A stretch of 49,485 nucleotides of DNA from a virus: the IMG/VR virus record IMGVR_UViG_3300025736_002256, positions 1 to 49,485 of that record; one strand, written 5' to 3'. The notes under the pieces were generated by a model. That model ran no database searches, was not told the origin of the DNA, and was given only the letters and a program-made list of their open reading frames with translations. Positions 33,317 through 40,726 of the stretch are shown here, one piece after another (positions within the stretch are counted from its first letter, which is position 1; each line of letters opens with the position of its first letter). A program made the position numbers and the translations under genes.

Positions 33317-34972
33317 TTATACACTTATATCTTTATACATTTTAAATAGCTTTAATTTCATTTTTACAATATCTGATTTCCTACCACTAGATGATTTAGC
33401 TTTTTGTATTTGTTTTGCTTTCGCATCTTTAACATAAAAAAATACACCCTCTTGTAAAAACCATCTTGTTCTAATCTCTTGAGACATTCCACCATACTTA
33501 TCAATTCTTTCATTAAACATTCCAAAATTTATAACTTGATTTCTTTTAACAAAACTAAAATTTTCTATAAACGATTTACTATCATTTTTATTACCAGAAA
33601 ACCATATATTCAAATACTTAGGGATATCTGTTGCTTTTAAAAATTCTTCTATAGCATTTTCTTCTGGACATAGCCTTGCATCATTAAATAAAATATATTC
33701 TCCGTGTGCTTCAATAATTCCCATATTACGAGCCATTGCTAAATTATAACCTTCTTTATCTGTATATAAATTTAATACTGGAAAATGATAATTTCTAAAA
33801 TTATTATAAGCATGATTATGTATTTCATCTATATTATCTGGGTCTATACTAATAGATGCATTTCCATATTCATATTCATCCCAAATGATAATAGCTTCAA
33901 TATTATCATATGTCTGTCTTTGTAAACTATCTAAAATAGGTTTAATATCATTCTCATAAGTTGCTGGAATTATTACACTAACTAAAGGTTTATTACTCCC
34001 TACCTTATAATATAAATCAGCATATTGTCTTGCCATTTTTTCTTCAGACATACTTCTAATAGTATTCCAACCTTTTTTTCTTAATTTACCTCTTAACTCT
34101 TTATCGTCAAGAACTTTTTTAATTGATTCTTTTAATTTTTCATAAGAGCCTTTTTCATCTCTAAATGGAACAATTAAAGCATTGTTATTATCAATAGCTA
34201 AATCTCTTGCCTCACCACTTAAAGTAGTAACAACTGGAACTCCACAAGCCATTGCTTCTAAATATGACAAAGTGCCTTCTTCATATCCATCAATAGAATT
34301 ACCTACATATAAAGTCATATTATTATATGCCTCTACTCTATCTTCATCTTCACAATTAAAAAAAGCCCAATCTGCTATATCTAAATATTCTTTACAACTT
34401 TGAAAATATTTAGCTTTATCTTGTTTGCCCATAACAAGAACTTTACAACCCAATTCTTTACCAGCCTTTAATACTTCCTTTAATCCTTTCCATGGGACTA
34501 TTCTACCAACATAACCTATTCTTGGACTCTCTGGTTCTTCATCTGAATATTTAAAATAATCTAAATCTATTCCGTGTTGAATAACAGTAACATTTTTTTC
34601 TCCATTTTTTAAAAGCATTTCTTTACATTTTTGAGTATGACAAACTAAATGGTCAACTCCAAGCTCTTGCCATTTCTTATGATATATGGCTTTTGTTTTT
34701 TGATTATGATGAGTTAAAATAATCTTATATTCTTTTAATTCTTTCCATAATTCTAATGCTTGAGAACAAGAACGATAATATTGAAAATGAATTACATCTG
34801 GTTTAAACTCTTTTACTGCTTTTTTAAATTCTTCAATCTTATCAACTACATCTCTAGGATGTAATGGATAATATAAAAATTCAAATCTTTGATTATGTTT
34901 TACTATAATTGATGATAATTTTCCGATAGCCCAGTTTGGAACATCTGGACAAATCATTATTTTTTTAGTCAT
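33317..34972 (-). CDS. Two-domain glycosyltransferase: GT4 fused to GT2
   Basis: 551 residues. Residues 1 to about 330 form a GT4: VIHFQYYRSC, VTVIQHGIDLDYF, RIGYVGRIVPWKGL and the donor helix EEGTLSYLEAMACGVPVV. From about 335, PLVSVIIPATYE starts a GT2-like domain with MARNMGIIEAHGEYILFNDA, where N-D-A replaces the usual DxD, so its activity is uncertain. Two linkages could be formed by one protein. Confidence 0.85.
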   Translation of the reverse strand: MTKKIMICPDVPNWAIGKLSSIIVKHNQRFEFLYYPLHPRDVVDKIEEFKKAVKEFKPDVIHFQYYRSCSQALELWKELKEYKIILTHHNQKTKAIYHKKWQELGVDHLVCHTQKCKEMLLKNGEKNVTVIQHGIDLDYFKYSDEEPESPRIGYVGRIVPWKGLKEVLKAGKELGCKVLVMGKQDKAKYFQSCKEYLDIADWAFFNCEDEDRVEAYNNMTLYVGNSIDGYEEGTLSYLEAMACGVPVVTTLSGEARDLAIDNNNALIVPFRDEKGSYEKLKESIKKVLDDKELRGKLRKKGWNTIRSMSEEKMARQYADLYYKVGSNKPLVSVIIPATYENDIKPILDSLQRQTYDNIEAIIIWDEYEYGNASISIDPDNIDEIHNHAYNNFRNYHFPVLNLYTDKEGYNLAMARNMGIIEAHGEYILFNDARLCPEENAIEEFLKATDIPKYLNIWFSGNKNDSKSFIENFSFVKRNQVINFGMFNERIDKYGGMSQEIRTRWFLQEGVFFYVKDAKAKQIQKAKSSSGRKSDIVKMKLKLFKMYKDISV

Positions 34973-35115
34973 ATATTTAATTTGTTAATTAAATTATTAG
35001 CCATTGATATTGCTTTATTAATTAAAACATTTGGCTTAGATTTATTTTTATCTGCCATTATTAAAGCTATTAAAATACTTGTTGATATTACTTTTTTATC
35101 TTCTATTTCACTCAT
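34969..35115 (-). CDS. Small protein, unknown
   Basis: 48 residues (MSEIEDKKVISTSILIALIM, then a basic tail). One short hydrophobic stretch. The TGA overlaps the ATG of the large GT (ATGA). Confidence 0.5.
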   Translation of the reverse strand: MSEIEDKKVISTSILIALIMADKNKSKPNVLINKAISMANNLINKLNI

Positions 35116-35137
35116 AATGTTTTTTATTTATCATTAA

Positions 35138-35183
35138 CTGTCTAGGGAAGTGCGTACAAATAGCACCATTAATCCCTAGACAG
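35138..35183 (-). terminator. Perfect 11-bp hairpin at end of the structured region
   Basis: CTGTCTAGGGA pairs perfectly with TCCCTAGACAG; an inner GTGC/GCAC pair shortens the loop. A U-poor stretch (TTAATGATAAAT) follows, so it could be a terminator closing the upstream transcript, or the 3' end of the structured RNA. Confidence 0.5.
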
Positions 35184-35516
35184 CTACCTTCTGGATAAGC
35201 CAGTTACTTTTAATCAAGCATTTCCTCTTGAAGTGTAGTTTTTGTATTCTACGCAAAGAAGTAGTTTCCTTATAAAATAAGGTAGATATTTTATATGGAT
35301 AATCATCTCGCAGTAATTTGCGTCCTAACGGTCGCAGTTTATAAAGTTTTTATCCAAGGCTGTCCACATTTATGATAATTAACTTTCAGATATAATCGCA
35401 TATAATCGGATATATCTGGAAACTAACTATTCATAAACTATTGGTTAACCTTTTTGTATACTGTTGGTATATATTTATATAAAATTGGTAGTTCTTTTTT
35501 GAAAGGAAACCACCAA
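35138..35516 (-). ncRNA. Candidate structured RNA downstream of the SD island
   Basis: About 380 bases without a gene. In gene sense: TTGGTGGTT/AACTACCAA (35485-35516), a TTTCCAGATATA/TATATCTGAAA hairpin (about 35377-35428), TGGATAA/TTATCCA (35350-35356 with 35296-35302) enclosing GCG-CC-GTTA-GG-CGC, CCTTAT/ATAAGG, CTGG/CCAG, and a perfect 11-bp hairpin CTGTCTAGGGA/TCCCTAGACAG (35138-35183). No known family recognised. It is followed by an ordinary gene start at 35115. Confidence 0.5.
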
Positions 35517-35522
35517 GACCTT

Positions 35523-35687
35523 TTAATTAATAGAAGAAGTATCCTTATATACTTCCAAAACTTTTTGTCTGTAATGGTTATATAAGATTCTCAAATGTTT
35601 CTTTCCAAGAATCATAAATCCGTGTCCAAGGATATATGTTCTTATCCATCCTCTATTCATTAGGTCAGATATTGTTCTTGTTTTCAC
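35523..35687 (-). CDS. Small protein with GTG start and strong SD
   Basis: 54 residues from GTG (VKTRTISDLMNRGWIRTYIL), preceded by AAGGAGGAGATAA, an excellent Shine-Dalgarno. Charged and aromatic residues, no recognised domain. The start overlaps the stop of the 36-residue membrane peptide upstream (GTGA). Last gene of the SD island. Confidence 0.6.
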   Translation of the reverse strand: MKTRTISDLMNRGWIRTYILGHGFMILGKKHLRILYNHYRQKVLEVYKDTSSIN

Positions 35688-35794
35688 TTATCTCCTCCTT
35701 TTTTGTAATATGGATTATAAAGAAAAAGTTCTCTAAAGGATATATAAAGTAAAAAGATTATACACCCCACAAATAAAACCCAATGCCACCACAT
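35684..35794 (-). CDS. Small membrane peptide with strong SD
   Basis: 36 residues (MWWHWVLFVGCIIFLLYISF, then a polar tail). AGGAGG lies 5 bases upstream of the ATG. One transmembrane helix; could be holin-, antiholin- or signalling-like, but unsupported. Confidence 0.6.
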   Translation of the reverse strand: MWWHWVLFVGCIIFLLYISFRELFLYNPYYKKGGDK

Positions 35795-35836
35795 AATATC
35801 CTCCTATGTTATATAAAATAAATATCTTTAAAAGTT

Positions 35837-35890
35837 TGACGGGAATTACGCTATAAAGCAACCCGCCCATTTTTTTCACCGTCAGTCCCG
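35837..35890 (-). other. Element with mutually exclusive pairings
   Basis: TGACGG (879-884 side) can pair with CCGTCA (837-842 side), while the overlapping CGGGA and TCCCG can pair instead (35886-35890 with 35840-35844). It follows directly after the stop of the zinc-ribbon gene and lies between SD-island genes. It could be a terminator/antiterminator switch or a processing hairpin. Confidence 0.35.
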
Positions 35891-36055
35891 CTAGGGATAA
35901 CTAAATAATGCTTGTTTCTTCTTTTTCTTTGTGGACTTTTTCTTGTTCTTTTTTTCACATCTAACACAAATTCTATTTCGAGTAATCTTTTCATTTCTAT
36001 AAAGATTAGGAAATTCAATAGTTCGTCCACAATCAGGACATTTATAGATTAACAT
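35891..36055 (-). CDS. Zinc-ribbon protein with basic tail
   Basis: 54 residues from ATG 36055, which has AGGAGG 5 bases upstream and overlaps the preceding TGA. CPDCGRTIEF and CVRCEKKN form a zinc ribbon, followed by a lysine-rich tail. An upstream in-frame start at 36097 lacks a proper SD position. Possibly nucleic-acid binding. Confidence 0.65.
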   Translation of the reverse strand: MLIYKCPDCGRTIEFPNLYRNEKITRNRICVRCEKKNKKKSTKKKKKQALFSYP

Positions 36056-36843
36056 CACTTCCTCCTGTTTATTCCATAGTACTCCATAGTTCCGCAAATT
36101 GCTTTGCCATTAAGAACAGGAACGATATGAATATTACACTTAGCTGAACCCAGTTTAAAGTATCCGATAGCAAAACCTTGTTGCCAATTTGGCATTTTGC
36201 CTTCCATATACTCAGCGTTGAGTTTACAAAGACATCCAATTTCATACCAGAAAAATCTTCCACCTTCATTAGTTCTACAGTGCATACCAATTCTGTGAGT
36301 ATGAGCAGATAATCCTGATAAACCAGTTTCTGAAAATTCACCACGAGCAGTATAAGCAGAATGCTTACGAACCTTATCTCCGTGTTTGATAACAATACCT
36401 CTCAATTTCATTCTACCGCTCTTGTGGTATTTGATATTCAACTTTTCAAGTTCAAGCAATGCAGGAACATTCATATTCTTCAATCCTGAAAGTTCTGATG
36501 CTTTTTTCCAAAGGTATGACTGTAAACGTTTCTCGTGATTACCACGAATAAAATCCATTTCAACTTTAGGAAATTCCTTACGGAATATTTTGAGAATAGA
36601 TATAGCTTCATCTATTTCTTTTTGTATTCCTAAAGCTCTGATAGGGTCTTTATTGAATGAAGAAATAGCGTAAAAATCTATCACATCACCCATAAAGATA
36701 ATTTTGTCTGGTTTTATCCATTTACCAAACGAGATACAAGCTCTGACTGCTCTGTTATCCTGAAACGGAGCGTGAATATCAGATACAAATAAGACCTTTT
36801 CATACTTCTTTTCCTTGAATAGATACTTTACATTGTTCTTCAC
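36055..36843 (-). CDS. Calcineurin-like metallophosphoesterase
   Basis: 262 residues from GTG 36843, which has TTGGAGG 5 bases upstream and overlaps the previous stop (TAGTG). Metal-ligand motifs are intact: SDIHAP, GDVIDF, GNHEKR, KHGDKV and SAHTHR. Phage members of this family include DNA-repair-like phosphoesterases and nucleotidases; the substrate is unknown. Base composition is visibly less AT-rich than in neighbouring genes outside the island. Confidence 0.88.
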   Translation of the reverse strand: MKNNVKYLFKEKKYEKVLFVSDIHAPFQDNRAVRACISFGKWIKPDKIIFMGDVIDFYAISSFNKDPIRALGIQKEIDEAISILKIFRKEFPKVEMDFIRGNHEKRLQSYLWKKASELSGLKNMNVPALLELEKLNIKYHKSGRMKLRGIVIKHGDKVRKHSAYTARGEFSETGLSGLSAHTHRIGMHCRTNEGGRFFWYEIGCLCKLNAEYMEGKMPNWQQGFAIGYFKLGSAKCNIHIVPVLNGKAICGTMEYYGINRRK

Positions 36844-36941
36844 TATAACCTCCAACAAATCTTAAAAACATTCCAACGATTGATTATATAGTTCATACTA
36901 TATAATATAAATACTATTGATAATCTAATATAAGCATTCAT
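36843..36941 (-). CDS. Small protein with strong SD
   Basis: 32 residues (MNAYIRLSIVFILYSMNYII). GGGAGG precedes the ATG by 5 bases. Hydrophobic N-terminal half suggests membrane association. Stop overlaps the next GTG by one base. Confidence 0.5.
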   Translation of the reverse strand: MNAYIRLSIVFILYSMNYIINRWNVFKICWRL

Positions 36942-36954
36942 TTTATCCTCCCTT

Positions 36955-37128
36955 TTAATCATGCCATACCATATCAATTGTGTTATTAGCTTTTATCCAA
37001 AGAATTTGCTTCATTTTTTTTTCAAAAACAATACAATATAGACCTTCATACGATATTCTCCAACCAAATTTTAGGAGTTGTTTCTTCGTATAGAAATCTC
37101 CTTTTACGATACTTCGTTTCTTTTTCAC
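36955..37128 (-). CDS. Small basic protein with strong SD
   Basis: 57 residues from GTG 37128 (VKKKRSIVKGDFYTKKQLLK); TAGGAGG is 5 bases upstream, whereas an ATG at 37131 would be too close to it. Contains FGWRISYEGLYCIVFEKK. Unknown function; first gene of the SD island. Confidence 0.58.
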   Translation of the reverse strand: MKKKRSIVKGDFYTKKQLLKFGWRISYEGLYCIVFEKKMKQILWIKANNTIDMVWHD

Positions 37129-37137
37129 CATATCCTC

Positions 37138-37233
37138 CTATTTTTTATTTATTTGTTTATTAATTCCTAATTTAACAGCCCAAAGTAATACTAAAATATT
37201 TAAAATTATTATTGCTATTATTTCTTTAGTCAT
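37138..37233 (-). CDS. Small membrane peptide
   Basis: 31 residues (MTKEIIAIIILNILVLLWAV, then a basic tail). It has the A-rich leader typical of the genome and no SD, so it belongs to the main gene set; its stop lies a few bases before the first SD of the island. Confidence 0.5.
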   Translation of the reverse strand: MTKEIIAIIILNILVLLWAVKLGINKQINKK

Positions 37234-37237
37234 AATA

Positions 37238-37804
37238 TTATTTTATACAATTTACTATTAACTTACTTATATCATCTCTAAATTTTAAATGTTTAAATCC
37301 TATTGTCATTAAAGCTAACTCTAATGATTCTTTTGTAAATATATTTTTATGTATATCAAATTTATGTTTTTGAGAACCAGTAAATGCCAATAACCATCTC
37401 TTAGGATTAACCTTTCCTTTGCCTTGACAATTAATACATTTTGGGTCTGCTTTAAAACCATTGCCATCATCTTTATGTGGAACACATTCACATATTTGAT
37501 TATTGACATAATACTCCATCATCTTTCCACAATCTGGAACTTGTATATGTAATTTGCCTTTTAGTTTTAATATTCTATTAAATTCATTTAAAACTTTTAA
37601 TGTATCTTGCCAACTAATATGTTCTAATACTTCCATACATACAATTTCTTCTATATGTTCGTCTTCAAATGGATAAGGTGTATCTACTAAATTCCAAATT
37701 ATATTAGTATTTCCATCCCATATTAAACCATCAAAATTTGTAAAATCTTTAATGTTCTTTTTACCAGAACCAATATTAAGTTTTCTTGCATTACTATAAT
37801 CCAT
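37238..37804 (-). CDS. SAM-dependent methyltransferase with cysteine-rich insert
   Basis: 188 residues from ATG 37804 (MDYSNARKLNIGSGKKNI). KLNIGSGKKNIKDF is motif I, EEIVCMEVLEHI the central block and LHIQVPDCG follows. An insert with CECVPHKDDGNG and CINCQGKG is a zinc-finger-like motif unusual for this family. Context suggests glycan methylation. Confidence 0.78.
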   Translation of the reverse strand: MDYSNARKLNIGSGKKNIKDFTNFDGLIWDGNTNIIWNLVDTPYPFEDEHIEEIVCMEVLEHISWQDTLKVLNEFNRILKLKGKLHIQVPDCGKMMEYYVNNQICECVPHKDDGNGFKADPKCINCQGKGKVNPKRWLLAFTGSQKHKFDIHKNIFTKESLELALMTIGFKHLKFRDDISKLIVNCIK

Positions 37805-37805
37805 T

Positions 37806-38114
37806 TTATTTATCACCAAGCTTTAATAACTCGGCATACTTATCAAGACAACCATATCTATCATCTTCTTTGAAATCTTCAGCAAATGTAAAATGATGTA
37901 TATCCATTAAATTACCATCTTTACCGACTTTAGTTCTATCTAATTTTTTATTTGGGTCGTGAATAGAAATACAAACTAAATATTTACCAGTTTGCTCAGC
38001 TATTTCAATAACTTTTCTTAATTCACTCATTCGTTTTACTGCATCTATATTACCAATATTCATTCTTGGTAATGTTTCTAACTTTGTTTTTTTTCTTTTC
38101 TTAAATATTCCCAT
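37806..38114 (-). CDS. Hypothetical protein
   Basis: 102 residues (MGIFKKRKKTKLETLPRMNI, later KYLVCISIHDPNK and DIHHFTFAEDF). No recognised family. Two bases upstream of the methyltransferase start. Confidence 0.55.
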   Translation of the reverse strand: MGIFKKRKKTKLETLPRMNIGNIDAVKRMSELRKVIEIAEQTGKYLVCISIHDPNKKLDRTKVGKDGNLMDIHHFTFAEDFKEDDRYGCLDKYAELLKLGDK

Positions 38115-38128
38115 AATTTTATTTGTTA

Positions 38129-38338
38129 TTAATCATCTAATTTAATATATTCATTTACTAAATAAACTAACGCAAAAACTAATAATTCAAGAATTATCCA
38201 ATAAGAAATCCATTCAAACCAGGAAAAAATATAACTACCTACTAACATTCTAAATAATATAATTGGAATTAATATAATGATAACCCCATTACCAGATATA
38301 AAAAATCCTCTTAACATTTTTTCAAAATTAATATTCAT
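38129..38338 (-). CDS. Membrane protein, two helices
   Basis: 69 residues from ATG 38338 (MNINFEKMLRGFFISGNG). Two hydrophobic segments (VIIILIPIILFRMLVG and the WISYWIILELLVFALV region). Unknown role; position next to the ferredoxin gene is not informative. Confidence 0.58.
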   Translation of the reverse strand: MNINFEKMLRGFFISGNGVIIILIPIILFRMLVGSYIFSWFEWISYWIILELLVFALVYLVNEYIKLDD

Positions 38339-38348
38339 ACATTTTTTA

Positions 38349-38525
38349 TTATTTATTATTAATAGCATTAACAGGACAAGAATTAATAAGAATATTAACC
38401 TTATCTTTATTAGTGCATTTATTCATTATATAAACTTTTCCATTCTCATCCATTTTAAAACAATCTGGATATAAAGCAATACAAGTACCACAACCAATAC
38501 ATTTCTTCTTATCTACATTTAACAT
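38349..38525 (-). CDS. 4Fe-4S ferredoxin
   Basis: 58 residues. CIGCGTCIALYPDCF carries C-x2-C-x2-C and the fourth ligand is the CP of SCPVNAI near the end: the single-cluster ferredoxin pattern. Short for the family but complete. It sits two bases downstream of the UDP-glucose-dehydrogenase-like gene. A phage ferredoxin implies a redox reaction; the partner enzyme is unknown. Confidence 0.85.
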   Translation of the reverse strand: MLNVDKKKCIGCGTCIALYPDCFKMDENGKVYIMNKCTNKDKVNILINSCPVNAINNK

Positions 38526-38526
38526 A

Positions 38527-40461
38527 TTATTTACTTTCTATCTTTTTACCATAAACACTACTTAATAAATCTAAATCTTTATTCGATTCCATTAAGTATT
38601 TAATATTCTTCTGAACTAAACCATTTAATACTTGCATACCATCAACATCTGCTACCTTATCTTCATATAAATCTTTAAATGCTTCAAAATCCTTTATGAA
38701 ACAATTATGAAATGAACCGTCTAAACCAACATAAGAATTATCTTTCTCAACTTTTAAATTATAAACATATCCATTATATTTTATATTATCAATTTCTTTT
38801 ATTGGTCTTAATATATTATTACCTAATTCTGGACAAGTATTTCTAATCCACTTAACTTTCTTATTTAATTTATAACCTACAATATCAGACATCTTTCTTG
38901 TTTCAATTATATTCGAACAACAAATATAATATGCTTTTTGATGATATTGACCAGTTTTATCTATTTTTTCATCTTTATGAAATGAATTACATTTTATTCC
39001 TAATCTATAAAGCATAAGTCTTAATTGACTATCAAGTTTTTCAGATACAGTTGCAGAAGTAAAAACATTCATACTAAAACTTCCATCTCCTCTACAATAA
39101 CCATTTAACATTTCTTTTATTAAATCATCCTTAGCTAATAACCATTTATTTGGAAAGTGTTTGTTCTCAGCTCTATGTCCAAACATTCTTTCAAAATCTT
39201 TTACTAATTTAGTTGAATATACTTTTAATACTGTTGTGTTTTTATCTACTCTATTTTCTATTTTAGTATCAAGACCATATAAATTCTTTACTAATTTGAT
39301 AACATCACTATGATATTCTTTTTCATTAATATGAAAAGCGAATGTTATTCTTTTCTTATCAAATGAACCTTCAGCTACATAATATCCAGCCAATCTACAT
39401 AAATCCCTATTAAGACCTTTTATATCACTGTTAATGTTATTATTAGAAAACTTAGGAAAAGCCATATAATCGCCATTTTTTAACTTATTTGGCTTGTTAA
39501 ATTTGATTTTTAAATCAGATATTTTACAATTAGATAATTTCTTTTTCTTTATACCATTATACTTTCTATCAGAAATAGCAGAATATATTGGGTGTTCGTC
39601 TGTTACATAAAATGGTTGTAGTCCTTGTCCTTTAATTCTGTAAATTAAATCATTAATTTTTCTTTTAGAAATTTTTAAAACCTTTTCAAATTTTCCTTTA
39701 TGAGTTAAAACTTTTTCATCAATTTCTATATCTTTAATATTTTTTACACCTTTATTTGTAATTATTTTAGTATCTGGTAATAAACAATGACCTCCAGCTC
39801 CACGACCTGACTTATGAATTGGGTCTAAATGAGTTCTACCTATTCTATAGTCAGCAGCTAAAGCATCCTTTATACTCTCCCAAGATATATCTTTATCGAT
39901 TTCCTTTACTAAATCATAAAACATATTAATAAACAACACTTTAAAATAAAACCAGCAATTACCACCATATTTAACAAATGCAGCTTCCTTTGCTGAACAA
40001 ATCAACTTATAAGGAGCATATGGTAACACATCTAATACTTTTTGAGCCTTATCTTTATAAACAGCATTATCAACTGGAATACCTATGATATTTCTATCTG
40101 GGTTTTTTGTATCAAATACTGCTGTTGCTTCTGTTAGAAATTCAGGAGAATGTAATAGATATATATTAGGATTCTTATCTTGTAATATATTAGTTACTTC
40201 TGGCAAAACAGTTGATTTAATCACAGCTATTTTATTCTCTCCTATTAACTCTAATACATTTTCTAGGATTTTATAACTAAATCCATCTGGAGTGCTAGGC
40301 GTTGGAACTGCAATAAAAGTAATATCGCAATCCTTAATCTTATCTTTGTTTTTATTATAAGGTGGTTCTAATGCATATCTAATCACATCATAACCTCTTT
40401 CTTCAAAATCATTTGCTAAATTTTTACCAATCCAGCCTTGACCGATAAATCCAATTTTCAT
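38527..40461 (-). CDS. UDP-glucose/GDP-mannose dehydrogenase-like, with intein
   Basis: 644-residue precursor; 283 after splicing. N-extein has the NAD loop GFIGQGWIGK, FIAVPTPST, KSTVLPEVT and HSPEFLTEA. Splicing joins GAGGH to CFIKD, the GGSCFPKD-type catalytic cysteine motif of the family. The C-extein then stops after about 58 residues, so the usual C-terminal nucleotide-sugar domain is missing (family members are normally above 385). It would oxidise a nucleotide-sugar C6 twice, or be a reduced variant. Confidence 0.85.
   Translation of the reverse strand: MKIGFIGQGWIGKNLANDFEERGYDVIRYALEPPYNKNKDKIKDCDITFIAVPTPSTPDGFSYKILENVLELIGENKIAVIKSTVLPEVTNILQDKNPNIYLLHSPEFLTEATAVFDTKNPDRNIIGIPVDNAVYKDKAQKVLDVLPYAPYKLICSAKEAAFVKYGGNCWFYFKVLFINMFYDLVKEIDKDISWESIKDALAADYRIGRTHLDPIHKSGRGAGGHCLLPDTKIITNKGVKNIKDIEIDEKVLTHKGKFEKVLKISKRKINDLIYRIKGQGLQPFYVTDEHPIYSAISDRKYNGIKKKKLSNCKISDLKIKFNKPNKLKNGDYMAFPKFSNNNINSDIKGLNRDLCRLAGYYVAEGSFDKKRITFAFHINEKEYHSDVIKLVKNLYGLDTKIENRVDKNTTVLKVYSTKLVKDFERMFGHRAENKHFPNKWLLAKDDLIKEMLNGYCRGDGSFSMNVFTSATVSEKLDSQLRLMLYRLGIKCNSFHKDEKIDKTGQYHQKAYYICCSNIIETRKMSDIVGYKLNKKVKWIRNTCPELGNNILRPIKEIDNIKYNGYVYNLKVEKDNSYVGLDGSFHNCFIKDFEAFKDLYEDKVADVDGMQVLNGLVQKNIKYLMESNKDLDLLSSVYGKKIESK
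38704..39786 (-). mobile_element. Intein with LAGLIDADG endonuclease in dehydrogenase gene
   Basis: 361 residues: Cys1 (CLLPDTKIITNKG), VLTHKGKFEKV, block B TDEHPIYS, dodecapeptides RLAGYYVAEGS and MLNGYCRGDGS, terminal GSFHN and Cys+1. The Cys+1 is the enzyme's own catalytic cysteine, so the insertion is at the active site. Confidence 0.92.
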
Positions 40462-40489
40462 ATGTTTATTTTATTAATTATTATGTAAA

Positions 40490-40678
40490 TTAAATTAATT
40501 CTTTAGTAGTTTTTAATCGTATATTTTTACAACCTTGACATTGTTGTTTTTCAATTATAACAAGAGCACCAAAATATGAAGAAGTATTATTTTCTAATGT
40601 TTCTGTCCAAGCATCTATTGTAACAAAATTAGTACCATCACATACATCACATTTATCTTTTTTTTCTTCTTTATCCAT
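40490..40678 (-). CDS. Small zinc-ribbon protein
   Basis: 62 residues from ATG 40678 (MDKEEKKDKCDVCDG). CDVC and CQGC form the ribbon; the middle (FGALVIIEKQQ) is strand-like. An upstream start at 40705 is less likely. Unknown function. Confidence 0.58.
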   Translation of the reverse strand: MDKEEKKDKCDVCDGTNFVTIDAWTETLENNTSSYFGALVIIEKQQCQGCKNIRLKTTKELI

Positions 40679-40726
40679 ATGTTTATTTATTAATCGATTT
40701 TTCACGATTGTTTTCGTTTTGATTAG

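Noticed and set aside
36069-36395. 108-residue frame inside the phosphoesterase gene
   Set aside because: It is in an alternative frame of the metallophosphoesterase, which has all its metal motifs in the other frame.
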